From the NCBI GenBank assembly GCA_002728755.1, contig PBVT01000015.1:1-58989 (forward strand): a stretch of 58,989 bases of DNA. Direction: 5' to 3'. This DNA is from Myxococcales bacterium. GTDB lineage: Bacteria > Myxococcota_A > UBA9042 > UBA3505. Under the pieces are notes generated by a model. It was not told the origin of the DNA, did not search any database, and saw nothing but the letters and a program-made list of their open reading frames with translations. Positions 8,348-17,917 of the stretch are shown here, in pieces. The translations under genes and the position numbers were made by a program. Position 1 is the stretch's first letter. Each line of letters starts with the position of its first letter.

Positions 8348-10936
8348 ATGAAGGGCTCTCCCGTCTCCAACCGGACCCTGTGGCTGCCTGTGGCCTGTGC
8401 GCTCGGAGCAGTCTCCCTGCTATGGCTCTTTCTTCCAGGACTGGGACCGACGGTTCGAGATTCTTCCCTGGGCCCCTTCGGGTTATTGGGGCCAGGCCTG
8501 GTCATGGTGGTGGGTGGCGCGCTCACGATATTTGCTGCATTACAATCCCGATATGGGAACCTGGCTGCCCCGGGTCTACTCCTCCTGAGCTATGGGTTGG
8601 GGGTATTCGAGATGCAGACGGGTTGTTCGCCCTGGCACCGATCCGTTCCCCAACCCTTCGGTGTTGGTCCCGACCTCCTGCTGGTCAGTACGGCGGGCCT
8701 CCTATTCGCTGGGAAAAAACGGGCTGCCCGGTTTTGCCTTGTAGGAGCAAGCATTCTCCTTTTTGCTCCGGTCGCTGTGGTAGAGGCGACGTCCTCCACC
8801 CCAGCCATTCGCTATAAGCCTGGCCTTTTCGGGTTTACTGACGACCCATTTTCCGCACCAGACTCTGCAACCTTCTGGAACCTTATCAGCGCGTGTCATA
8901 TTGCGATTCTGCTTTTACTAGCCTATGGCGCGTGGAGCTGGCGCGGTGTCTCGAGTCGAATGCTGTTGGGCAGTATGCTGGTCTGGGCGGTCTGTAGTAG
9001 CGCTTTCGGCCAGGGGGGATGGGCAGAAGCCATCGGTGTCTGGTCCAGCCTGGGCCATATTGTGGTTCGTGTTGGGGTGCTCGGGCTTCTGGCCGTGGGC
9101 GTTTGGACTCTGACCTCGGAACGAGAGAGCGCGATCTCTACTGAGGTGGTGTTGGCGGGGCTGGTCTTGCTCGTTTTTGCGTTGTTGAAATGGCAGGGGC
9201 TCCATTGGTCAGCCACGGATGAGAATGTCTATTTCTATGCGGCGGCGAAGGTGCAAGATGGGATCCTCCCATACAGGGACTACTTCTTTGCTCACCCTCC
9301 CCTACGAGTTTTTCTGCCGGGCACAATCTTCGCCATCTTTGGGTTCTCGGTGTGGACAGCGCAGCTCATCCCCATCGTTGCCGCCATGGCGTCGGGCATC
9401 CTTTTATGGCGCATCGTTCGGCACCAATCCAATGGCCTGACCGGTGTTCTGGCCATGGCACTCTTTCTCGGTGCGACCCAGACCCTATTAGCCAGCACGG
9501 ATATGACCGGAATCAATATGACGACGGCCCTGGTTTTGGGGGCCGTGCTGGGAGCAGTAAAGGGTCGCTATGTTTTGGCCGGGGTGCTCCTTGGTATGGC
9601 AACTGGCGTAGGAATGATCGCGGTTTGGTGGTTCCCGGCGCTCTTAATCTATTGTGTTCGTGTCGGTGGTTGGAGCGCTTGTGGTCGGTTCGCTGCTGGT
9701 TTTTTCGCGCTGGAGCTCTTGGTGCATGGCGGAGGCCTGCTGCTTGGTGGAGAGGCCTACATGGATGGGGTGTTCCGATTCCATGGGCTTAAGGCTCCAG
9801 CAAATCCGGGGTACGAAAATTTCGGGATGAACCCTTTCAAGGCGCTCCTCTTCCTACCGGGGAACCTGGAAGTTCTGTTGACCAGCACCGGGTTCAAGAA
9901 GGTCATGTATTACCATGGCATGGAGCTTGGATTGCTGGTTGGGGTTGCGATCCCGTGGCTGGCCCTGACCTGGCGGCGCCAGCGAAAAACAACAAAACAG
10001 ACTGCGGTCACCAACCAGGGTGTAGAGTTATGGTTTCTCGCCTTCTGCGCGGGGCTCGCGTTCATGGCGTCGATTCGTGAGCAATACGATTTCTATTGGG
10101 TGGTCTTTTTACCGGTCGTGGCCGCCCTGCTAGCACTCGCGGGTCGGAGCATTACACATCACTTCGCACATCAGACCCCAAGGCGGGTGCTGGGAATGGT
10201 CCTTACGGCGCTGCTTTTATGTGCGTTTATGCCGTCGAATACGGCGACGACTCGCTTCGCCTCCGAGGTCAAAGACGCGGGGAAAGTGATTCATCTGGAC
10301 TGGCGTTCCTCGGCCCCTGCAACAGGAATAGACGGCTTTACCGCGTCCTTGTTTTTTAAACCCGAGCGGGTGGTCGGCGAGCTGGAGACGTCAGTGTTTC
10401 GTTATCTCTGGAGTAAGAAACGGAGTTTCTCGAGTGTTGACCAATTTGCGAGGGTTATTCGGGAGCGCAGAGCGAATGGAACACTGCCGAAAGATGCGAC
10501 TCTTACGGGGGCGCAGGGGATTGCCCCTCTTATCGCCCTCCGGGCGGGGATCCGTATGAGTGGAAACGAGGTCGACACAAATGCCAAGGTTTTCAAAACC
10601 GGAATCCGCGCTTCCGCCCGGTTCTGGTCGAAGGCGTGCAAAGACAATCTAGAGATTTTCGTGGGTGGCGAAAAAGGCTATCTGGGTAGCCGCTACCTTC
10701 GAAATAGTGTCAGAGGAGAGACCCTTCGGCGCATGCTGAAAAGAGATATCGTTGCGATTGAGGAGCCTGGGTCCTGGGTGCGTAGCGCGAACCTCGGCTG
10801 GCGCACACGTACCAACCGTATGTATTTTCTACGGGAAGGCGCGGATGTGTGCAGGCTTGGGCGTTGGTATATTTCCGAGACCACGGGCCCAGCTCAGTCC
10901 ACCATACGAAAGACCCTAGCTCCGCGGCTCCGTTAA
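8348..10936 (+). CDS. Large polytopic GT-C-type glycosyltransferase-like membrane protein
   Basis: This is an ~862-residue integral membrane protein. It has many hydrophobic helices through residue ~620 and then a soluble C-terminal domain of ~240 residues. The segment DGILPYRDYFFAHPPL resembles the first extracytoplasmic loop of GT39/PMT-type lipid-linked glycosyltransferases, which transfer sugars from polyprenyl phosphates. An acidic residue (DENVYFY) lies just upstream, as expected for the catalytic loop. The acceptor and sugar are unknown. The ATG at 8348 gives a clean start; an upstream in-frame ATG at 8303 would overlap the MeaB stop. The 3' end overlaps the convergent endopeptidase gene by 21 bp. 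The C-terminal soluble part has no family I recognise. Confidence 0.7.
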   Translation: MKGSPVSNRTLWLPVACALGAVSLLWLFLPGLGPTVRDSSLGPFGLLGPGLVMVVGGALTIFAALQSRYGNLAAPGLLLLSYGLGVFEMQTGCSPWHRSVPQPFGVGPDLLLVSTAGLLFAGKKRAARFCLVGASILLFAPVAVVEATSSTPAIRYKPGLFGFTDDPFSAPDSATFWNLISACHIAILLLLAYGAWSWRGVSSRMLLGSMLVWAVCSSAFGQGGWAEAIGVWSSLGHIVVRVGVLGLLAVGVWTLTSERESAISTEVVLAGLVLLVFALLKWQGLHWSATDENVYFYAAAKVQDGILPYRDYFFAHPPLRVFLPGTIFAIFGFSVWTAQLIPIVAAMASGILLWRIVRHQSNGLTGVLAMALFLGATQTLLASTDMTGINMTTALVLGAVLGAVKGRYVLAGVLLGMATGVGMIAVWWFPALLIYCVRVGGWSACGRFAAGFFALELLVHGGGLLLGGEAYMDGVFRFHGLKAPANPGYENFGMNPFKALLFLPGNLEVLLTSTGFKKVMYYHGMELGLLVGVAIPWLALTWRRQRKTTKQTAVTNQGVELWFLAFCAGLAFMASIREQYDFYWVVFLPVVAALLALAGRSITHHFAHQTPRRVLGMVLTALLLCAFMPSNTATTRFASEVKDAGKVIHLDWRSSAPATGIDGFTASLFFKPERVVGELETSVFRYLWSKKRSFSSVDQFARVIRERRANGTLPKDATLTGAQGIAPLIALRAGIRMSGNEVDTNAKVFKTGIRASARFWSKACKDNLEIFVGGEKGYLGSRYLRNSVRGETLRRMLKRDIVAIEEPGSWVRSANLGWRTRTNRMYFLREGADVCRLGRWYISETTGPAQSTIRKTLAPRLR

Positions 10937-12754
10937 GAAACGTACGTGGATATGGTCGTCGTGGCCGCGAGAATGTCGAATCATACCTACGTGGCGTCTA
11001 CGTGGGTATTGGAAGATCCGAGCCCGCTCCGAAAGGGTCAGATAATCTTTCGCGTATTCATAAAGGAGCTTTTGGATGCTCCGGTTCACGAAGATGTATT
11101 CTACCTGGCCACTATCGATCAGTGTCTTTAGGAGTCGCCACGTACGAGGCACATCCAGGCTATTGCGGTTGGCCACGAAGTAGCTTCCTCGATAGGCCGC
11201 GTTCTTAGGTACATAACCAAGATCTACATCCTGACCGTTCTGATGGGATAAATGGGGGCGGAATCGCCCTCCTCCGGCGAGGCTCAGGTCCCCGATAACG
11301 AGCGGAGGCATGTCCGGATCACAGCGGTTGAGCCGTTCGACGGTCCCGAGGAGCAGGTCAACGGTCGCGCTTGTTCCATACGCCTCTCGGGGAGTTCGTA
11401 CGAAATGATAGGGCCCTGAGGGCATGGCTTCGCCGTGGATGAGTCGTCCTCGGCTTGGTCGGCCGGTGGCAACACCCGGGCTCTTGTCGGGATGCGCTTT
11501 TACCAGAATACGTCGCCAGGGTTTCAAACGACGAATATTATTACGACCGATCAGGTGTTCGGGTCGGTCTCCAAACCGAGCAGCGATCTTCTCCACGGTG
11601 TCGGATGGGTGAACCTTATAGGAGATCCAGCGCTCGGTCCGGTTCTTCCGTACGTCCGCGAAGATATGATTCAGGTTGGTGCCCAGGGGGCCGTCCAACT
11701 GGCGGCACTCTTCGGAGATGGCGTCCATGGCATCCGGATAGGGGATGAATGGTGTGGATCGCTTGAAGAAGGTCGCAAGATCTAGGACTGGAGCGGGTGG
11801 TTGGCGAATCTTGAGTTTTTGGCCAACAACCAGTGTCTCCGATTTCAGCCCGTTCCAATGCACAATCGCGCTGGCAGGAATGCCCTGTTTTCTGGCGATT
11901 CGGCTGATGGTATCGCCCGGACGTACCACATAGGTACTGTTCGGTCCCGACCAGGCACTGGAATCAGCCGTTTTTTCGTTTGGATCGGTATTGGCGAGAG
12001 TCACGGGGAGTTGGTAGGTCTCCCCAAAGGCGATCTGAATGTCTTCTGCGAAGGGCGCGTGATGGGCCTGCAATGGACGCACTTCTACATGATGCGGACC
12101 TTCCAGGAGGTCCATAACGACCGGGGCCCAACCGACTACCTTTCCGTCGACGTATACGAGGCCGTGTCGGCTCCGGGCATTCGGCCGTCGGATGCGAACC
12201 TTCAGGGTGCCCATCCGCGGCTCTGGGTTGAGGTTATATTCGTGTACTCCACCTGGCACGGTCTCAAAATCGATATGCACCGGGTCGTAGCCGACCTTGT
12301 CGACCTGCACTACATGGGTGCCGGGCATAAGATCATTGCTGGCCCACGGTGTACGCCCCACATGTTTACCGTCTAGATAGACATCGGCGTTCGGAATGTC
12401 GCTGGTGATTTTCGTTGTGCTTGGGATGGACCGAAGATGTAGACGCACCTCCATTCCATCGGTGCCCGCACCCATATCGACGATGCGGCGTACAGGATAG
12501 TACCCACGTTTCAGAACGGAGATATCACTCGTTCCTCGAGGTACTGTGCCTACCCATGGAGTTTTGCCGACCGTCACACCACTCAGGAGCACATCCGCTC
12601 CCTGGGGCTCCGTGTTGAACTGGACGGTAATGTCGCCGTTCATAGAACGGGCATTCACGGTTGGCTGGGCCCAGATAGCGAGCCCAATGAGCAGCGCCAG
12701 CGCCAGGATGGGGATCCGGGTGCGGCGAAAATCTATGTTCTTCTGATACAACAT
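10916..12754 (-). CDS. PEGA-LysM-MepA type murein endopeptidase
   Basis: This 612-residue exported protein starts with a transmembrane or signal helix (residues ~13-30). It is followed by three PEGA-like beta domains (about 40-108, 112-175, 180-252), marked by GVTVGKTPW, GKHVGRTPW and GKVVGWAP. Two LysM motifs come next (~274-316 beginning TYVVRPGDT, and ~378-420 beginning SYKVHPSDT). The C-terminal ~170 residues match penicillin-insensitive murein endopeptidase (MepA, M74). Zinc/active-site residues are visible in HLSHQNGQDVDLGY (His504, Asp511) and GHDDHIHVR (His601, His603). MepA cleaves D-Ala-mDAP crosslinks, so the protein probably remodels peptidoglycan in the periplasm. A LysM gene lies 73 bp upstream on the same strand, probably in the same operon. 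Confidence 0.9.
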   Translation of the reverse strand: MLYQKNIDFRRTRIPILALALLIGLAIWAQPTVNARSMNGDITVQFNTEPQGADVLLSGVTVGKTPWVGTVPRGTSDISVLKRGYYPVRRIVDMGAGTDGMEVRLHLRSIPSTTKITSDIPNADVYLDGKHVGRTPWASNDLMPGTHVVQVDKVGYDPVHIDFETVPGGVHEYNLNPEPRMGTLKVRIRRPNARSRHGLVYVDGKVVGWAPVVMDLLEGPHHVEVRPLQAHHAPFAEDIQIAFGETYQLPVTLANTDPNEKTADSSAWSGPNSTYVVRPGDTISRIARKQGIPASAIVHWNGLKSETLVVGQKLKIRQPPAPVLDLATFFKRSTPFIPYPDAMDAISEECRQLDGPLGTNLNHIFADVRKNRTERWISYKVHPSDTVEKIAARFGDRPEHLIGRNNIRRLKPWRRILVKAHPDKSPGVATGRPSRGRLIHGEAMPSGPYHFVRTPREAYGTSATVDLLLGTVERLNRCDPDMPPLVIGDLSLAGGGRFRPHLSHQNGQDVDLGYVPKNAAYRGSYFVANRNSLDVPRTWRLLKTLIDSGQVEYIFVNRSIQKLLYEYAKDYLTLSERARIFQYPRRRHVGMIRHSRGHDDHIHVRFLTEPRS

Positions 12755-12827
12755 GGCGCGGGAATCTAGTCGGGTCCTTTAAAATTTACAAGGGCTCGCA
12801 CGTGAGTACGTCGGTTTTTCAACGGAT

Positions 12828-13643
12828 TTATGGTGTCTCAGGTTTTGCCTTTTGAGCGTGAAAACGCTCTCTCCGCTTATGAAACCGGTTCCATTGTGTT
12901 TGCGGAATGGGAATCTGGATAGGGCTTCCTCGAGACAAAATATCTGGATTGGGAATGTCATTCACCTGGAGAATCAGGTCCGCTGGGATCTCAGCAAATT
13001 GCGCCAGATGGGAGAGGGTTTCACCGGCGGCCACGCGAATCGTCAAGGCGCCACTGCCCAGGGCCGGTCGCATGGTTGTCAGCACCGCTTCTGTTGGTGC
13101 CGGCCTGTCCGGGACCCGTAGGATCTCTCCAGGGAATACGGGGTCAAGCGCCCTGCCCCCATTCAACTGTCGTAAGAGAAGCACCGTGGCCCCATAACTC
13201 TTGGCGATACTGCTGGCCGTCTCGCCCTTACGGACCTGGTGAACACGAAGAGGATCTCCTTGTCGTCCTTGGGCGATCTGTGGTCTCGGGCTCTGGGTCT
13301 TCGAGAACTTACGGCGCGCGTTCCGAAACCGGTCCCACTGTCGATCCGTTAAACGAAAGGAGAGGATGCTTCCTTTGCGGAGACGTTCTTTCGGTCCAAA
13401 TCCAAGGCGACGCCGAACCTCTTCTATCTTCAGGCCCGTCCAGCGTGCGTATTTGAGGAGGGTTTCACCAGTACGGACATTAAACATACGCCCCTCGGCA
13501 CGAACCGCTTTCTTCGCCGGAGCTTTCTTTACCGCCGCCTTCGGGGCTTGAGCCAGGCCAAAGGAAGGTGCGCCAATGGTCATGCAGAGACCTGCTATAA
13601 GCCATAGGGCGTACGAATTACGGGCTTTTATTCTGAAAGACAT
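12828..13643 (-). CDS. Secreted protein with three LysM domains
   Basis: This 271-residue protein has a signal peptide (hydrophobic residues ~12-32, cleavage near GLAQA). A short Ala/Lys/Pro linker leads to three LysM-like domains at about 52-98 (FNVRTGETLLKYARWTG), 132-178 (HQVRKGETASSIAKSYG) and 200-248 (IRVAAGETLSHLAQFAE). LysM binds N-acetylglucosamine glycans, so the protein should sit on peptidoglycan. A short motif of the form QWxRFxxxRRxF follows both the first and third LysM (residues ~102 and ~250), suggesting an internal duplication. No catalytic domain is visible. It lies directly upstream of the MepA-type endopeptidase on the same strand and may help target that enzyme. Confidence 0.82.
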   Translation of the reverse strand: MSFRIKARNSYALWLIAGLCMTIGAPSFGLAQAPKAAVKKAPAKKAVRAEGRMFNVRTGETLLKYARWTGLKIEEVRRRLGFGPKERLRKGSILSFRLTDRQWDRFRNARRKFSKTQSPRPQIAQGRQGDPLRVHQVRKGETASSIAKSYGATVLLLRQLNGGRALDPVFPGEILRVPDRPAPTEAVLTTMRPALGSGALTIRVAAGETLSHLAQFAEIPADLILQVNDIPNPDILSRGSPIQIPIPQTQWNRFHKRRERFHAQKAKPETP

Positions 13644-13816
13644 GAGGGAAAACTACCGTCGTTCGAAACCTGCGTCCACCACTACATGGTTGCTCACATG
13701 GTGGGTGGCCTGGGTGCCAAATACCCCGACTGGTGATTGTGTCCAAACTTTCGTGATTCGGTGGTATAGGATAGAACCATTAGCACCTCCCTCATCAGGA
13801 TAGATAGGACCTGGAT

Positions 13817-15670
13817 TTGGCGACACTTGACGCCCATACGCTAACGGCCCTTCCGGCTTCGAATCGACGCCGTTTTCTGTCTCGTTATGTGCGGGTGTTT
13901 ACAGGTACAGCGTGTAATCAGCGATGTGTCAGCTGCCCGTTCCCCGCAGATGTAGATCGTTCGTTCCGATCCAAAGCAGAGATACAAGCGGGATTGCTAT
14001 CCGCGAAAGAGAAAGGCGCCACGGGCGTGATCTTGTCTGGTGGCGAGCCTACCATTCATCCGGAAATGCCTGCGCTCATCCAAGAGGCGCGTACTATGGG
14101 ATTGGCGGTTAGTCTGGCAACCAACGGTGTGTTTCTCGCGGAGCGGAATGTTCTGGAGAGTCTCTACCAGGCGGGTGTTGGACGTATTCAGGTTCATCTC
14201 TTTAGTGGAGACGCAGCTCTTCATCAGAGTCTGGCGGGAGGCCAATCGAACCTCGAAGCGAGCCTGGCGGCCATCGAGCGTCTGGTAGGCGATGGAATAC
14301 CGGTGCTGGTTGTGGTGCCTCTAGTAGCGGACAACCTGACTTCTCTTTCCATCTTGATGGAGAAGCTTCAAAGCCTGGGCGTTGAGCATGTGCATCTGAC
14401 AATGCCCGATCAGGTGCGCCAACCCGAAATGCGCGCTACTCTCGCAAATGTCCGAGCGGCGATCGCGCCGGTCCTGCGGGATGGAGCGGTGCCAAAGATA
14501 AGTTTTGATCGCATTCCACTCTGTGTGGCACCGAATCATGTCGCAAGACACCTCTATTTACGTCATCGGGATCCATTACGAGGTTCGGTTGAGGAATCGG
14601 CTCTGTGCTGGACATGTCGGGATTGTGTGGCTTCCTCCCAATGTGACGCGCCACTAGCTCGTGGTGATGATGCTCAGGAAATCGTGGCTCTATCCCCTTT
14701 TCTGTCTCCTCGTTCCAATTCCTTCAATTACATTCCAAACGAATTTGTGGCCGACGTCACCGATCTTGCCAAATGCCCGATCGCCGCAGGAGATGTCGAT
14801 CCGCCCGAGTTTGACCGGCAACGGGAATTCTTGATGCACGCCCGAGATCGTTTGATTACGGTGGCGACGGACAGTGGTGATTTCACAGGACCAGAGCTTA
14901 GCGCAGTGCGCGATGGCCTCGGGCAGATCTATCTGGATACCAGCGATAAGTTGCTCCTGGATGACTTCGACCGGGATCTACAGCCCTTGCGGCCGGCCAC
15001 CGAATGTACGACGTGTCCCTCGTTGGGGAGCTGCCCCGGTGCCTTCGAGCTTCGCCCGCTGGAGATCGGATTTGGAGCGTCCGAAGCGCGGGTGGATGGG
15101 ATTCTTTCGAAACTTACGGGCCGTGTTCTCGATGTGGGCGTAGGTGAGCCCGTCTCGTTAGCGCGGGTCTTTGATTCGGCCAAACATGATGGATTGGGTG
15201 AAATGCCCTTTGAATACATAGGGATAGAGCCCGATCAGGAGAGGATCGATGAGCTCTCTTCACGCCATCCCTGGCTTCACCTTCTTCGGGCTGGCGCTGA
15301 GGATGCCGACCTTTGCGCGAAGGTGGGGGGTGATAAAAGCCCCTTCGACCATATTCTGTTGCTCCGATCCTATAATCATGTTCGGGATCTCCACGTGGCC
15401 TTTGAGCAACTGTTCTCCATGTTGAAGCCCGGCGGAACGATGCTGCTCGTAGAAAACACTGTGTTCGGTGTAGTTCGTGGACGCAAGAAACTCTGGGAGT
15501 TGGAGCAGATGGAAAAACAAGGGGGTGCCCCTTTCGAGCATTATCGAAACCATCTCAGCCATGAGGCTCTTGAGGTGCTCGCACCGTTCGATCTCGAGGT
15601 CCTTGAGCATATGGCTGTTGGAACGACGACCGCGAACCAATGGATTCTCTGGTTGAGGAAACCCGCATGA
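13817..15670 (+). CDS. Radical SAM-methyltransferase fusion protein
   Basis: The N-terminal half of this 617-residue protein is a radical SAM domain: CNQRCVSC (Cys33, 37, 40) gives CX3CX2C, and ILSGGEPTIHP is the SAM-binding GGEP motif. Two extra Cys groups, CWTCRDCVASSQC and CTTCPSLGSC, look like SPASM-type auxiliary cluster ligands. From ~425 the chain becomes a class I SAM-dependent methyltransferase with GRVLDVGVGEP as motif I and LLLRSYNHVRD plus LKPGGTMLLVEN downstream. One polypeptide thus carries two SAM chemistries. The start is TTG at 13817, with AGGAC six bases upstream; no ATG fits before the Cys motif. The substrate is unknown. About 100 bp of non-coding DNA separates it from the glutaredoxin gene. 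Confidence 0.82.
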   Translation: MATLDAHTLTALPASNRRRFLSRYVRVFTGTACNQRCVSCPFPADVDRSFRSKAEIQAGLLSAKEKGATGVILSGGEPTIHPEMPALIQEARTMGLAVSLATNGVFLAERNVLESLYQAGVGRIQVHLFSGDAALHQSLAGGQSNLEASLAAIERLVGDGIPVLVVVPLVADNLTSLSILMEKLQSLGVEHVHLTMPDQVRQPEMRATLANVRAAIAPVLRDGAVPKISFDRIPLCVAPNHVARHLYLRHRDPLRGSVEESALCWTCRDCVASSQCDAPLARGDDAQEIVALSPFLSPRSNSFNYIPNEFVADVTDLAKCPIAAGDVDPPEFDRQREFLMHARDRLITVATDSGDFTGPELSAVRDGLGQIYLDTSDKLLLDDFDRDLQPLRPATECTTCPSLGSCPGAFELRPLEIGFGASEARVDGILSKLTGRVLDVGVGEPVSLARVFDSAKHDGLGEMPFEYIGIEPDQERIDELSSRHPWLHLLRAGAEDADLCAKVGGDKSPFDHILLLRSYNHVRDLHVAFEQLFSMLKPGGTMLLVENTVFGVVRGRKKLWELEQMEKQGGAPFEHYRNHLSHEALEVLAPFDLEVLEHMAVGTTTANQWILWLRKPA

Positions 15671-15806
15671 TGAGGTCGGTGCCAAGGTCGGATCACGCGG
15701 TACGTGTAAAAAATATTCTCATTTCGGGCATCTACACCGGTTCAGGCTTGACCTTTGCTCCGACCTAGGCTTGATTCCCAATGCCCACGTAATTATGGAT
15801 GGAACG

Positions 15807-16133
15807 ATGGACGACGTGATCAAACAAATAGAAGAAGACGTAAAAGCCAATAAGGTGCTCCTGTATATGAAGGGCAGCAAAGTATGGCCCCAATGCGGTT
15901 TCTCAGCGACCGTGGTTCAGATACTTCAACATCTCGGCGCTGACTTCGAGACGCGTAACATTCTTGCCGATCAGGAGCTTCGCGCAGCCATCAAGGTCTT
16001 TTCCCAATGGCCGACACTGCCGCAGCTTTATGTAGGTGGCGAGTTTGTTGGGGGATGCGATATTACGCGACAGCTTTTCGAAAACGGTGAGCTCGAGACC
16101 CTGTTACGGGACGCGGGAGCCATCAGCGAATAA
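15807..16133 (+). CDS. grxD: Monothiol CGFS glutaredoxin (Grx4 family)
   Basis: This 108-residue protein contains KGSKVWPQCGFS, the CGFS active site (Cys30) of monothiol glutaredoxins that carry and deliver 2Fe-2S clusters and bind glutathione. WPTLPQLYVGGEFVGGCD holds the conserved cis-Pro and the glutathione-binding GGxD element. I chose the ATG at 15807, which gives the normal family length and has GGATGGA just upstream; ATG 15795 and TTG 15771 are longer in-frame options. It is followed after 15 bp by an acyl-CoA dehydrogenase gene. Fe-S delivery to the many radical SAM enzymes in this window is a reasonable but unproven role. Confidence 0.92.
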   Translation: MDDVIKQIEEDVKANKVLLYMKGSKVWPQCGFSATVVQILQHLGADFETRNILADQELRAAIKVFSQWPTLPQLYVGGEFVGGCDITRQLFENGELETLLRDAGAISE

Positions 16134-16148
16134 GATACGGGGGGCTGT

Positions 16149-17903
16149 GTGGATTTACCAGAGGGCCAGAACTCGAATATTACGAGAGGGCGCGACGATT
16201 TAGCCAGTTGGCTGGCTTCGCAACCCGACAACTATTTCCAGTCGGATGACGGCCTGTCCCGAGGTTTACGGATGCTCATGGGTGACACGACCTATGAGGA
16301 CTTCCATCCCGCGTTGGATCGTTTCGGGCGCGAGGCGGCCGGGATTGACGGAGCGACCCGAGAAAACAATCTGCATACCAACCTACCCCGCCTGGACAGC
16401 CGGGATGGAATTGGTCGGGTGCAGGACCGTGTGACGCATCATCCCAGTTATCATGAAGTGGGTCGTGCGATTTATGGTTCGGGAGTTATGACCTCGCTCG
16501 GCGACAGTGCGTATCCCAATCTTAAATCTTTGAGCCTCTTCTATATCTCCTCAATGAATGGAGAAGCGGGCCATAACTGCCCTCTGGCCTGCACGGCGGG
16601 TATCATCAAGGTGTTACAGCATGTGGCGAATGATGCGCTTCGTGAGAAGTATCTCCCCGGGCTGTTGGACCCTGATTATGAAACACGTCTGCATGGAGCC
16701 CAATTCCTGACGGAGATCCAGGGCGGATCCGATGTTGGCGCTAACGCGACGACCGCTTTGCCTGTGGAGGGCTCGGCCGATCTCTATACATTGGTGGGCG
16801 AAAAATGGTTCTGCTCCAATATCGACGCCGATCTCACCTTGATGACCGCTCGATTGGACGACCCCGCCAAAGGAACCGCTGGGTTGGGTCTTTTCCTTCT
16901 CCCCCTTCGTGCCACAGACGGAAGTCCGAATGGCTACCGGGTGTGGCGTCTGAAGGACAAGCTCGGCACTCGCTCCATGGCGTCGGGTGAAATCGAACTG
17001 AACGGTGCGCCGGCCCATCGCATTGGTGATCAGCAGAGCGGCTTTCGCCATATGATGCGGTATGTGATCCATACCTCACGACTATTCAACGCGATGGCCT
17101 GCCTGGGGAATATGCGTCGGGCTACCCTTGTGGGGGTCAGCTATGCACAAAATCGGGGTGCTTTTGGCCATAAGATCGCCAATTATCCGTTGGTACAAGA
17201 GACCATCGCCGATATGCGCAGCGATACCGCCGCGGCCCGGGCGGCGACCCTTCGGCTGCTCTTCCAGCAAGACACATTGGAGGTCCCCAGCCACGAAGCT
17301 GCGGTGGATACAGCCGCGCAACGTATGGCGGTGAATCTGAATAAGACAATATCCGCTCGATTTGCCCACGAGGTGATCAACCAGGGGATCGAGCTGTTGG
17401 GCGGAAATGGGGCGATTGAATCGTTCAGCGTTCTACCGCGCCTTCTTCGCGACAATGTGGTCTTCGAGAACTGGGAAGGGACCCATAATACCCTGCTGGC
17501 ACAATGGCTCCGTGACGCCAAGGGCCGAAATATGGATACGCCCTTCTTCGCATGGCTACGTGGCCTTCTAGAGGCGTTGCCGACCGACGGTTGCCTTGCG
17601 CCCGTCCGATCCGGCGGACTCTCCACTTGTGACGAACTTGAACAGTCCATGCTCGAATTACGAGATATGGATGATTCCGTAGCCAGTCTTCGTATGCGTG
17701 TGCTTGGGGAGAAGATTGGTTGCTTGATGTATTGTGCCTGTCTGGCCGCCGAAGCTGCCTACGCCCGTTCTGCGAGTCGTGACGACGCCGAGGACACCGA
17801 ACACCTGGCCCGCTATTTCTACGATCGTCGCGTCCAGCCCCCGTCGGAGCGCCACGATGCGGAGTATTTGAATCGTTTACGGACTATCAACCGTTGTACC
17901 TGA
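16149..17903 (+). CDS. Acyl-CoA dehydrogenase, AidB-like
   Basis: This 584-residue flavoprotein is longer than simple acyl-CoA dehydrogenases (~380) and closer to the AidB/long-form group. FAD- and substrate-binding landmarks include LTEIQGGSDVGANAT (~188-201), YTLVGEKWFCSN (~213-224) and LGTRSMASGEI. ELLGGNGAIESFSVLPRLLRD followed by ENWEGTHN places the catalytic-base region at Glu443. The family oxidises acyl-CoA thioesters to enoyl-CoA, passing electrons to ETF; AidB itself binds DNA and protects from alkylation. Which role applies is not decidable here. The start is GTG at 16149, with a GGGGGG stretch upstream. It lies 15 bp after the glutaredoxin gene and 14 bp before the next gene, suggesting co-transcription. 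Confidence 0.88.
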   Translation: MDLPEGQNSNITRGRDDLASWLASQPDNYFQSDDGLSRGLRMLMGDTTYEDFHPALDRFGREAAGIDGATRENNLHTNLPRLDSRDGIGRVQDRVTHHPSYHEVGRAIYGSGVMTSLGDSAYPNLKSLSLFYISSMNGEAGHNCPLACTAGIIKVLQHVANDALREKYLPGLLDPDYETRLHGAQFLTEIQGGSDVGANATTALPVEGSADLYTLVGEKWFCSNIDADLTLMTARLDDPAKGTAGLGLFLLPLRATDGSPNGYRVWRLKDKLGTRSMASGEIELNGAPAHRIGDQQSGFRHMMRYVIHTSRLFNAMACLGNMRRATLVGVSYAQNRGAFGHKIANYPLVQETIADMRSDTAAARAATLRLLFQQDTLEVPSHEAAVDTAAQRMAVNLNKTISARFAHEVINQGIELLGGNGAIESFSVLPRLLRDNVVFENWEGTHNTLLAQWLRDAKGRNMDTPFFAWLRGLLEALPTDGCLAPVRSGGLSTCDELEQSMLELRDMDDSVASLRMRVLGEKIGCLMYCACLAAEAAYARSASRDDAEDTEHLARYFYDRRVQPPSERHDAEYLNRLRTINRCT

Positions 17904-17917
17904 AATAGGTGGGCCCG

